Source: Pseudomonadota bacterium (GTDB taxonomy: Bacteria; Pseudomonadota; Gammaproteobacteria; Acidiferrobacterales; Acidiferrobacteraceae). From it: a stretch of 57,994 bases of DNA. Made by a program: the position numbers and the translations under genes. Shown piece by piece: positions 14,722 through 22,578 of the stretch; the first letter of the stretch is position 1; each line of letters opens with the position of its first letter. The stretch lies in assembly GCA_021784755.1 (NCBI GenBank), contig JAJYHM010000037.1, positions 1 through 57,994 of the forward strand, read 5' to 3'. The notes beneath the pieces are model-generated. The model was not told the DNA's origin. It made no database searches and was given only the letters and a program-made list of their open reading frames with translations.

Positions 14722-16196
14722 GCAGCATGCCATCGCCCCTGTTCTCTATCACCCTGATCCTTGCGGCACCTGCAGCTGTCATCCCGCTTTCCCTGGCGAT
14801 CGCACGACCGCGGTGGGCCGAGTATCTCAACCTGGCCGCCGCGTTGCTCGTGTTCGTGCTCGGGGCGCCGTTGCCATGGCGCGTCCACGGAAGGCTTGTG
14901 TGGGGGCACGGCTATCTCATGATCGACCCCTTCGGGGCTTGGGTCACTCTCTGCACGGCCGCAGTCTACCTGCTCGCCTCGCTGTATTCGATCGGCTATC
15001 TGCGGGGCATGACCGATGTGCGCGGCACCTTGCATCACTACTACGCTTTGTTCGCGGCCTTCGGTCTCACCATGCTGCTTACGCCGCTCCAGAACAATCC
15101 GGGGCTCTATTGGATATGTGTCGATCTCACGACCATCGTCAGCGCCTTTCTCGTGGGATTTCAACGCCAACCAGAAAGTATAGAGGCGGCATGGAAATAC
15201 ATCGTACTGGTCTCGGCGGGCCTGTCTCTGGCCCTGCTCGGCACCGTGCTGTTCTATTGGGGCGGGACCTTTACGCTCGGCCCGACCTATGCCATGACCT
15301 GGCAATCGCTGCGGGCGGTCGCGCCGCATGTTCCACCGCCTCTGCTGATGCTCTCGTTCCTTCTTGTGCTGATAGGCTTTGGCACCAAGGTCGGGTTGGC
15401 GCCCATGCACACTTGGCTTCCGGACGCACATAGCGAGGGTCCTGCGCCGATCTCAGCCATGCTCTCCGGGGCCTTGCTCAACTGCGCCATGCTCGGTCTG
15501 GTCCGTTATCTTGGCGTGCTCGAGCACGCGGGCCTCGGCGCCCTTCCGCACATGCTGTTGATCGTCTTCGGTCTCTTTTCCTTGCTGGTCGCGGCGCTGT
15601 TCATCACCCGCCAGACCGGGGCCAAGCGCCTCATGGCCTATTCGAGCGTCGAGCACATGGGCGTGGTAGCGCTTGGATTTGGGTTTGGCGGACCGCTTGG
15701 GGTCGCCGGCGCGCTCTTCCATATGTTGAACCACAGCCTCAACAAATGCCTGATGTTCTTTGGTGCCGGCAACATGATGCACGCATATGGCAGCAAGGAC
15801 ATGCGCGCCATCCGTCGCGTGGGGGACTATTTTCCGGTCACCGGAACCCTCTGGCTGGCGGGCGCTGTGGCGATTACCGGAACTCCGCCTTTTGCCTTGT
15901 TCCTGAGTGAGTTCACCATCCTGCGCGCGGGCTTCTCGACTTCGCAGTGGTGGGCTGCGCTCGGCTTGGGGGCGCTGCTCATCGTCATTTTCATAGGCTT
16001 CCTCGCCCATTTCCGACGCATGTTTTACGGTGCGGCCCCGGATCATCCGCCCCACCGCACCGTGAGCCTCTGGCAGACCACGCCCATGTGGTTGAGTCTC
16101 CTGCCTTTGCTCGTGCTCGGCCTGTGGCTACCGCACGGCCTCTGGGCGCTGTTTCAGCACATCGCAGCCGACCTGCGCGTGGGGGCTGCGCCGTGA
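14718..16196 (+). CDS. HyfF-like proton-translocating antiporter subunit
   Basis: A 492-residue member of the NuoL/M/N and Mrp-antiporter-type family. It carries about 14 predicted helices and the family core GFGTKVGLAPMHTWLPDAHS, with the key lysine and histidine, followed by GPAPISAMLSGALLNCAM. LMAYSSVEHMGVVALGFG and HMLNHSLNKCLMFFGAGN are further signatures. It shares a 4-base overlap with the HyfE-like gene and another with the large-subunit gene, so the genes are translated as a coupled unit. It probably moves protons or sodium ions; the ion cannot be read from sequence. Confidence 0.9.
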   Translation: MSSMPSPLFSITLILAAPAAVIPLSLAIARPRWAEYLNLAAALLVFVLGAPLPWRVHGRLVWGHGYLMIDPFGAWVTLCTAAVYLLASLYSIGYLRGMTDVRGTLHHYYALFAAFGLTMLLTPLQNNPGLYWICVDLTTIVSAFLVGFQRQPESIEAAWKYIVLVSAGLSLALLGTVLFYWGGTFTLGPTYAMTWQSLRAVAPHVPPPLLMLSFLLVLIGFGTKVGLAPMHTWLPDAHSEGPAPISAMLSGALLNCAMLGLVRYLGVLEHAGLGALPHMLLIVFGLFSLLVAALFITRQTGAKRLMAYSSVEHMGVVALGFGFGGPLGVAGALFHMLNHSLNKCLMFFGAGNMMHAYGSKDMRAIRRVGDYFPVTGTLWLAGAVAITGTPPFALFLSEFTILRAGFSTSQWWAALGLGALLIVIFIGFLAHFRRMFYGAAPDHPPHRTVSLWQTTPMWLSLLPLLVLGLWLPHGLWALFQHIAADLRVGAAP

Positions 16197-17689
16197 ACGC
16201 GCGCGAGGTTGTCCATATCGAAGCCGGCGCCTTGCTTCGACTGGCGCAAACGGTCTTCAGTGATGGCCATTCCCGTACACCCTGCCCGCGCATGCAGATG
16301 GCCTACGCGGTTCAGAATGGAAGCGTGCTCGAGGCTCGCTACCTGCTCTCCTTGGGCACCGGAAGGCCGTTTACGGAGTGGCGCGTTCCCGCTGAGGGGC
16401 CGCTGCCCTCGCTCGCGCACCAGCTACCCATGCTGTCCTGGTACGAGCGCGAGATGGCCGATCTGTTTGGCATGACCTTCGAGCAGCATCCCCATCCGCA
16501 GCCTCTGGTGCTGCACGAGGGCGTCCAATGCATCGCGCCGCCCATGCTGGCTGCGGCAGGCGGCGCGCCGCTCAATTACGCCCCGGCCGCGGCTTGGACG
16601 CCGATGCTGGACAATCCGGCCATCCAGCATCTCCCGTTTGGGCCGATACGTGCCGACGTGGTCGAATCCGCCGAGTTTCAGTTCCTCTATATCGGCGAAA
16701 GCATCCTGCACTATCACCCACGTCTGTTCTGGAAGCATCGCGGCATGGAGAAACGATTCGAGGGCTGCGCGTGCGTGCCGGCCGTGGTCCTCGCCGAGCG
16801 GGTTTCCGGTGTGGGCAGCGTGGCGCACGTTTTGGCCTATTGCCAGGCGGTGGAAGACGCGCTCGTAGTCGAGGTTCCGGAGCGGGCGAGCTACCTGCGC
16901 CTGATCCTGGCCGAGCTGGAGCGCCTCTATAACCATCTGCATTATTTCGGCCACCTATGCCAGACGACGACGCTCAAGGTGGGCGAGGCGCAAGGTCTGC
17001 TGCTCGAGGAACAGGTCAAGCAGATCATCGGTCGTTATACCGGAAGCCGGCTGCCGCGTAACCTGCTCGTGCCCGGTGGCCTGCGTCGCGACCTCGACCT
17101 GGCCGGTCTCGATAGCGCGTTGCGCGCGCTGGCGCTCCCCATAGACTCCTATCTGCGCCACATGGACAACACGCGCAGCCATCTCGATCGGCTCATTACC
17201 ACAGGCCCCCTGACGCGCGAGCTCGCCTATGATCAGGGTGCCACGGGCCCCATCGAGCGCGCCTCGGGCATCGATCGCGACGCCCGTCGCGACCACCCTT
17301 ACGCCGCTTATGGCGCGCTCCATCTCGAGGTGCCGGTCGAGGAGGGCGGCGATGCCTACGCCCGTGCGCGTGTCCGCGCGCGCGAGCTGAAAGAGTCGCT
17401 CGGCCTGATCCATCAGGCACTGATGCGCCTGAAACCCGGCGCCACCCGTGCGCCCCTGCCCCCCGTGACGGCCGACGCCGAAGGCCTCGGTTGGGCGGAG
17501 TCCCCTCGGGGAACGCTCCTCTACGCCGTATCGTTCCGGGCTGACGGTAGGCTTGCGCGGGTCAAGATCAAGTCGCCGTCTTTTTCCAATTGGCGCGTTT
17601 TTCCCTACACGGTCCATGACAGCAATATGATGGACTACGCCATCAACGAAGCGAGCTTTGGCCTTACCGTGGCCGGGTGCGATCGATGA
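16193..17689 (+). CDS. HyfG/NuoCD-like large subunit without Ni ligands
   Basis: A 498-residue fusion of a NuoC-like domain (MLSWYEREMADLFGMTFEQH near residues 75-95) with a NuoD/hydrogenase-large-subunit domain (from about residue 180: FQFLYIGESILHYHP, then ERLYNHLHYFGHLCQTT). True [NiFe] large subunits have R-x-C-G-x-C here and D-P-C-x-x-C at the end. This protein has ERVSGVGSVAH instead of the first motif and ends SFGLTVAGCDR, so the nickel site is absent. That is the hallmark of Ehr-type complexes described in Geobacter and relatives. Translation starts at a GTG overlapping the previous stop (GTGA). The electron donor and acceptor are unknown. Confidence 0.87.
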   Translation: MNAREVVHIEAGALLRLAQTVFSDGHSRTPCPRMQMAYAVQNGSVLEARYLLSLGTGRPFTEWRVPAEGPLPSLAHQLPMLSWYEREMADLFGMTFEQHPHPQPLVLHEGVQCIAPPMLAAAGGAPLNYAPAAAWTPMLDNPAIQHLPFGPIRADVVESAEFQFLYIGESILHYHPRLFWKHRGMEKRFEGCACVPAVVLAERVSGVGSVAHVLAYCQAVEDALVVEVPERASYLRLILAELERLYNHLHYFGHLCQTTTLKVGEAQGLLLEEQVKQIIGRYTGSRLPRNLLVPGGLRRDLDLAGLDSALRALALPIDSYLRHMDNTRSHLDRLITTGPLTRELAYDQGATGPIERASGIDRDARRDHPYAAYGALHLEVPVEEGGDAYARARVRARELKESLGLIHQALMRLKPGATRAPLPPVTADAEGLGWAESPRGTLLYAVSFRADGRLARVKIKSPSFSNWRVFPYTVHDSNMMDYAINEASFGLTVAGCDR

Positions 17690-17835
17690 GTGTCGCGCCT
17701 CTGCCATTCGCCGCAGTGCGCCGGCATGGGACGCCGGGACGCTGCCGTCTCCTCGGTGGGGGGCGGATCGGAGCCCTGCGCCGATGCGACACGAGCCTAG
17801 GCACTGGAGGAGCACCATGCCTTTCTGGACCCTGA
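17686..17835 (+). CDS. Possible 49-residue leader or small ORF
   Basis: An ATG overlapping the large-subunit stop by 4 bases opens a 49-codon frame (MSVAPLPFAAVRRHG, ending GGAPCLSGP) that runs past the start of the next gene. The coupling-type start is the only support. The translation is arginine/glycine-rich and resembles nothing I know. It may simply be a spacer across which ribosomes reinitiate. Confidence 0.2.
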   Translation: MSVAPLPFAAVRRHGTPGRCRLLGGGRIGALRRCDTSLGTGGAPCLSGP

Positions 17836-18611
17836 TCGGCCTGCGCGCCGGACGCGCCACCACCCGCTGGCCCCTGGGAGAAGGCCCGGACGGGCAGGAC
17901 GGTGTGCTGGGCATGCCGCGACTGCACAAGGAGAGGTGCGTCCCCCATTGCGGCGAGTGCGCCGACATCTGCCCGAGCGGCGCCCTCGGTCTCGGGGACC
18001 CCCACGACCTCACCCTCGACTACGCCCGCTGCATCGCCTGCCAGCTGTGCGTCGAGGCCTGCCCGCACGGGGCCCTTGAGACCACGCGGAATTGGGCCCT
18101 CGGTACGCGCGACCGGGCGGCGTTGCGCAGCGACGCCGGGCCCCGCGAGGACCGCGCGCGGACGGCCATCGAACGCGTCTTTGGTCGGAGCCTGCATGTG
18201 CGTCATGTCGACGCCGGCTCATGTAACGGCTGCGAGTCCGAGATCCAGGCCCTGAACAACCCGTTCTACAATTTGCACCGCCTGGGCGTTTTTTTCACCC
18301 CCTCACCGCGTTTTGCCGACCTGCTTTTGGTGACGGGCCCGGTCACGCGCGCTATGCGCGCGCCACTCGAGGCGACCTACGCCGCGCTGCCAGAGCCGCG
18401 TTGGGTGATGGCTGCGGGCACGTGCGCCACGGGCGGCTACAACGGGGGCGGCTACGCTTGCCATAACGGTCTTGAGGAGATCCTGCCCGTCGATCTCTGG
18501 CTGCCGGGCTGTCCGCCCAACCCGGCGGCCTTTCTCGATGCCCTGCTCGTGTTGCTTGATCGCCGGCCGCCACGGGCGACCGCGGAAGGAAATCGCCATG
18601 CGGACGATTGA
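17817..18611 (+). CDS. Ferredoxin-HyfI/NuoB fusion, small subunit
   Basis: A 264-residue protein combining two usually separate subunits. Residues about 40-90 are a 2x[4Fe-4S] ferredoxin (HyfH/NuoI-like), with CVPHCGECADICP and CIACQLCVEACP. From about residue 130 comes the NuoB/HyfI-like domain, with its proximal-cluster cysteines in GSCNGCESEIQALNNP, AAGTCATGG and LPGCPPNP. All cluster ligands are intact, so the protein should carry three [4Fe-4S] clusters. The ATG at 17817 follows GGAGGAGC; the long upstream extension of the frame is rejected. It overlaps the next gene by 14 bases. Confidence 0.87.
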   Translation: MPFWTLIGLRAGRATTRWPLGEGPDGQDGVLGMPRLHKERCVPHCGECADICPSGALGLGDPHDLTLDYARCIACQLCVEACPHGALETTRNWALGTRDRAALRSDAGPREDRARTAIERVFGRSLHVRHVDAGSCNGCESEIQALNNPFYNLHRLGVFFTPSPRFADLLLVTGPVTRAMRAPLEATYAALPEPRWVMAAGTCATGGYNGGGYACHNGLEEILPVDLWLPGCPPNPAAFLDALLVLLDRRPPRATAEGNRHADD

Positions 18612-20619
18612 CGCGACCTTATTCTGGTTTGCGCTGGCCGCGGGCTTGTGGGCCGCCGCCGCCGCGTTTTCCCTGCTCGGTCTGGGCGCGCGCCAGGGCC
18701 GCATCCTTCTGGCCTGTGGCGCCGCCGCGAGTGCCATAGGCGCTGTGCTCGGGCTTATCCACGGGGGGAGCGCCACCGCGACGCTCGCATCGCTGGGCGG
18801 CCTCCGGCTTCGTTTCCGTCTGGATGTGGCGGCGCTGTGGCTGATCGGCTGGTCCATGCTCCCTACGGGCTGCGCCGTCCTCTTGGGCGGCGCCCGCGCG
18901 CGCTTCCCCCGCGCCGACGCGCCCAGCGGGCCCCACCCGGGGCGCTGGGTGTTTGGCGCCGCCCTGGGCCTGCTTGGCGCCTTGGGTGTCTTTGGCCTGC
19001 ATAACGGCGCCGGTCTTTTTATCGCCTGGGAGGCCATGACGCTGGGTGCGGTCTTGATCCTGCTCGCGGACCGCAGTGACGATGCAGGCGGGCGGGCGGG
19101 ATTTTTCATGCTCACCCTGCTCGAAATCGGCGCCGGGGGCTTGCTTCTCGCGCTCGCTGCGCTCAGCGTGTCGGGCCTCGGTTTTGCTGCCATCGCAGCC
19201 CGCCTGCATACCCTGGGTTTCTGGCCGGTCCTTATGTTCGGCCTACTCATCGCAGCAGGCGCCGGCGCCAAGCTTGGTCTGCTGCCTTTCTATGAGTGGT
19301 TCCCCGAAGCCTACGGGCAGGCCCGCGGCAGCAGCGGGGCGCTGTTTTCCGGTCTGTTCCTCAACGCCGCCTGGTTCGTGCTCGCCCGTGCGCTGCTCTA
19401 CTGGACGCCGTCTGGCACGGTGTCGATGGCCCTCGGCGTGATCCTCCTGGTGCTAGGCACGATCTCAGCCATACTTTCCATCCTTTTCGCTCTCCAGGAA
19501 GACGACTGGCGTAGGCTGCTCGGTTATTCGACGGCAGAGAACGCGGGGCTTGCGGTCGTGGCCTTGGGCGCGGCATTGATGTTTCGGGCCCAGGCCTTGC
19601 CCGAGCTCTCCGCGCTCGCGTTTCTGGTGGGACTCATGCATCTGGCCGGACATACGCTCGCCAAGGGTGCGTTGCTCTTCGCCGCCGACGGCGTGCACGA
19701 CTGCACCGGCAGCTTCGCCATCGCGCCGCGTGGTCTGCTGCGCCGCGCCCCCGGGACCTTGGGCCTGGGCGCGATCCTGGGCGGCATGAGTCTGGCCGCC
19801 ATGCCGCCGACTATAGGTTTCGTGAGCGAGTGGTACCTCTTTCAGACGATCTTTCACGACTTTGCGCTGCACACTCAGGGCGCACGGATCGCCCTGGCCC
19901 TGGCCGGCGCCGGGGTGGCGCTCACGGCGGCGCTGGCTTTGGCCACCTTTGTCAAGCTTCTGGGGGTGGGCCTGTTGGGTCCGCGCAGCCCGGGCACCGT
20001 GGCGCCGTCGCGCCGTTACCGCCTCGCGACGCTCGTCAACGGACTTGCCGTGCCGGCGCTTGCGCTCGCGCTGCTCTGGCTTCTGCCGTGGCTTGCCGCC
20101 AATCCGTGGCCTCGCTTACTAGACCGCGCGGCCCCCGCCCTGGTGCACGGTGCGCTCTTGGTCCCGCTCAGCGCCGGTTTCGCGTTCATTTCCCCGGTCA
20201 TGTTGGTGGTCGTGGGTCCGCTGCTGGCGCTGCCGGCCGTAGGCGTCGTGTGGTTGGCCCTAAGTCGGCGCGGGATCCGGCGTGTCCCGCTCTGGAGCGG
20301 CGGTCTGCCCGTGGCGGCGCGCAACGCCACTACGGCGCTCGCCTTCTCCAACGCCATGCGCGTGTTCTATGGTTTCGTCTATCGCCCCCGCACCACGACC
20401 CGGAGACACTACGGCAGTCGCCGCTATTTCATTCAGGCCTTGCGCTTCGAGTATGCCCAGTCTGCGATCTTCACGCCGCTGCTCTTTCGTCCGGCCTTGA
20501 CGCTCATAGCTCGCCTCGCACGCGCCTTCCGTCGTCTCCAATCCGGTTTCCTGAACGACTATCTCGCCGTGCTGGGGCTCCTGCTCATCGCCGTCTTCGC
20601 TGTCGTGTTTTTTTACTGA
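18598..20619 (+). CDS. HyfB-like proton-translocating antiporter subunit
   Basis: A 673-residue second antiporter-type subunit (NuoL/HyfB family) with about 15 helices. Core motifs are GAKLGLLPFYEWFPEAYGQA (lysine in the first helix pair) with GSSGALFSGLFLNAAWF, LLGYSTAENAGLAVVALG, and HLAGHTLAKGALLFAADG. Its C-terminal extension (residues about 530-673) ends in a hydrophobic helix and includes FYGFVYRPRTTTRRHY. The start has a GGAAGGAAA ribosome site. It completes the operon, giving two antiporter-like channels, a HyfC and a HyfE in the membrane arm, with a three-cluster electron arm. Confidence 0.9.
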   Translation: MRTIDATLFWFALAAGLWAAAAAFSLLGLGARQGRILLACGAAASAIGAVLGLIHGGSATATLASLGGLRLRFRLDVAALWLIGWSMLPTGCAVLLGGARARFPRADAPSGPHPGRWVFGAALGLLGALGVFGLHNGAGLFIAWEAMTLGAVLILLADRSDDAGGRAGFFMLTLLEIGAGGLLLALAALSVSGLGFAAIAARLHTLGFWPVLMFGLLIAAGAGAKLGLLPFYEWFPEAYGQARGSSGALFSGLFLNAAWFVLARALLYWTPSGTVSMALGVILLVLGTISAILSILFALQEDDWRRLLGYSTAENAGLAVVALGAALMFRAQALPELSALAFLVGLMHLAGHTLAKGALLFAADGVHDCTGSFAIAPRGLLRRAPGTLGLGAILGGMSLAAMPPTIGFVSEWYLFQTIFHDFALHTQGARIALALAGAGVALTAALALATFVKLLGVGLLGPRSPGTVAPSRRYRLATLVNGLAVPALALALLWLLPWLAANPWPRLLDRAAPALVHGALLVPLSAGFAFISPVMLVVVGPLLALPAVGVVWLALSRRGIRRVPLWSGGLPVAARNATTALAFSNAMRVFYGFVYRPRTTTRRHYGSRRYFIQALRFEYAQSAIFTPLLFRPALTLIARLARAFRRLQSGFLNDYLAVLGLLLIAVFAVVFFY

Positions 20620-20739
20620 GGGCCCGCGAAGAACCGGGAGGTCCCGGGACCCACGCCTCACCCTGTTTTGCGCACGCAGCTCGGTGTACCCTAGCCTTCT
20701 GTCGCCACGGTCGGCGCCTTTAACCGGAGGGCGGGAACC

Positions 20740-21060
20740 ATGTCCACCGTCAAACTGGTCCGCATCTATTTCAAGGAAGGCGAGCAAACAAAAGACCACC
20801 ACAACCTGATGAAGGAGCTGCTTCATTTCCTGCACGACGAGCATAAGGTGCGTGGCGCGAGCCTGTTCCGCGCGGTCGCGGGTTTTGGTGCCCACGGCGT
20901 CGCGCACGCCGACGATCTCCTGCGCCTGAACGTCCATCTCCCCTTGATCCTCGAGGTCTTCGACGACCCTGACGTCATCGACCGTGTCATGCCTCGTCTG
21001 CGCGAGCTCGTTCCGGCCAAGCACATCATTTGTTGGAAGGCGGAGATCGCCGACGACTAG
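20740..21060 (+). CDS. DUF190 domain protein (PII-like fold)
   Basis: A 106-residue protein of the DUF190 family (LVRIYFKEGEQTKDHHNLMK, then GASLFRAVAGFGAHG, then PLILEVFDDPDVIDRVMPRL). These proteins have a PII-like ferredoxin fold and are often encoded beside ion transporters such as CrcB. Here it follows the complex-I-like operon by 120 bases on the same strand, after GCGGGAACC, and may be part of or respond to that unit. The ligand and function are unknown. Confidence 0.85.
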   Translation: MSTVKLVRIYFKEGEQTKDHHNLMKELLHFLHDEHKVRGASLFRAVAGFGAHGVAHADDLLRLNVHLPLILEVFDDPDVIDRVMPRLRELVPAKHIICWKAEIADD

Positions 21061-21290
21061 GCCTTGCGCGTGCTTACGCCTTGCGGGGCCGGTGCGACAC
21101 CCCGATCCGCGTCGGGACGCGGCCCTATCGGACGGGTCGGGCGCGTGGGTTTCGGGGTGCCTCCCCAAACCGCGAGGACCGCGCGGCTTCGCGAGACCGA
21201 TCGCGCACTGTGTCGCGCGGCGGCTTAGGCCGCGGCGTCACGGTCATCACGGCAATGAGGGGTATAGACTGCGGCGCGCCGGTCAGCGCG

Positions 21291-21992
21291 TCAAGGCTTT
21301 ACCCCCTCCACGATCAAGAAGTTAGAGCGCTCCAATGCCCCTATGTCGGGTATGCGGCTTACGCCGAAGGGCCTGCGTGTGACGCCCTGGAAGCCGCAAC
21401 GCTCGAAAAGGTCCACGAGTTGGATTTCGTCGTACTGCCACTTATGGAAGTGGCCGAAGGACTTGAGGCCGGCCGGCCGTGTGCAGATATCGTCGAAGTA
21501 CATCTGGACGTGTCGGCGCAGGCGCGAGGCATCGCGCGTGCCCGGCTCGCGGGCGTGCTCCTCGAAGAAGATGCTGAGGTACTTTTCCCAGAATTCCACG
21601 CCATCCGGGACGCAGAGTCGCAGAACGCCGCCTTTTTTCAGGACCCGGCGACACTCCTGCGTGAGGCGCAGCGCGTCTTCGTACTCGAAATGCTCCCACA
21701 CCTCGCCCGCGTAGATGGCCGTGATCGATTCATCGCCCCAGGGGAGGCGTTTGCGCAAGTCGTGGTGGATTACCCCGGGCCGGAACGCGCTGGCCCGCAG
21801 GAGGCCCAGGCGCACGAGGAGGCGGTCGAGGCGGGCGGCGTGCGCGACGAGCCAGGATCTGCGACTTCCATCGACGTTGACCCAGCCTTTGGGCATGACC
21901 GGTCCACAGCCGAGATTGACGCGGGTGCCGTCGGACAAGGCAGGCACGGCCAGATCCGCCCGAGCGCCTAATCCTTCGGCTGTTATCGACAT
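21291..21992 (-). CDS. Class I SAM-dependent methyltransferase
   Basis: A 233-residue methyltransferase (Methyltransf_11-like). The glycine-rich SAM motif I is RVNLGCGPVMPKGWVNVDGS near residues 23-42. Motif II/III lies in AIYAGEVWEHFEYEDALRL, and VLKKGGVLRLCVPDG follows. It ends FLIVEGVKP. Similar proteins act in polysaccharide or natural-product contexts, but the neighbours give no clue to the substrate. Bases 21061-21290 between the DUF190 gene and this gene's end hold only an imperfect hairpin around 21147-21170. Confidence 0.82.
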   Translation of the reverse strand: MSITAEGLGARADLAVPALSDGTRVNLGCGPVMPKGWVNVDGSRRSWLVAHAARLDRLLVRLGLLRASAFRPGVIHHDLRKRLPWGDESITAIYAGEVWEHFEYEDALRLTQECRRVLKKGGVLRLCVPDGVEFWEKYLSIFFEEHAREPGTRDASRLRRHVQMYFDDICTRPAGLKSFGHFHKWQYDEIQLVDLFERCGFQGVTRRPFGVSRIPDIGALERSNFLIVEGVKP

Positions 21993-22578
21993 AATACCCC
22001 CCGTCGAACGGGGCGCGCCCCGTCTCGGTTGCTCGGTCGACTATCGCCGAAACAGGCGGACACGTCCATGAGACCTTAGGAGGAGGGCGCCCTCGTAAGC
22101 GGGGCTTGAGGGGCGCCCCCGCGCCCGGGCAAAGACCGTCCTGTGCGCAGAGATCCATGCGTGGCCGTCGGCAGCGGCCGTCGCTTGGACCCCTTGCCTC
22201 ATCGAGGCAAGATCCGCGACCGCAAGGCCTGTCTCGCGTGCGGCGGGACAGAGCCCGGTGCCGCGAAAGGCGGCCATACGCGCGGGCAGCTCCTGGGCAA
22301 GCGCCGGTCCCGCCATCTCGAGCAACGGGAGCGCGCCGGTATGGGAGGCCCTTCAGGATCCGCAGGAGCCCGCGCCCGAGTCCTGCGACATCGGTATTCC
22401 GCAGGGCGTCGAGCGATAGCGCTCGCGTCACAGTCGGGTGCCGGACGTGGCCATGGGGGGCGGTGGCGGGTCTTGACCCTTCCAGGCCGTCCTTGTGCTC
22501 CGGTGCATGGGGGTGTCGGGATGGTATGCCGCACCATGGTGAGTCGGGAGCGGGTCTATACTGGAGGCAGGAGGGCCT
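21993..22578. other. Intergenic region upstream of the giant fusion gene
   Basis: 586 bases without a recognised gene. On the minus strand two adjacent frames (about 22431-22330, and 22325-22041 ending RSHGRVRLFRR) each look faintly protein-like and could be pieces of one gene broken by a frameshift, but neither resembles a known family. TATACT at 22557-22562 and AGGAGG at 22569-22574 precede the start at 22579. No good -35 lies 17 bases before TATACT. Confidence 0.35.

Noticed and set aside
16193..17689. Calling the large subunit a functional [NiFe] hydrogenase
   Set aside because: Both nickel-binding CxxC motifs are missing; the ends read RVSGVGS and AGCDR.
21147..21170. GC-rich hairpin after the DUF190 gene as a terminator
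   Set aside because: The stem contains a bulge and there is no T tract on either strand.
22041..22431. A frameshifted minus-strand gene before the giant fusion
   Set aside because: Two adjacent frames look faintly coding, but neither half resembles a known family and the join needs an unsupported indel.
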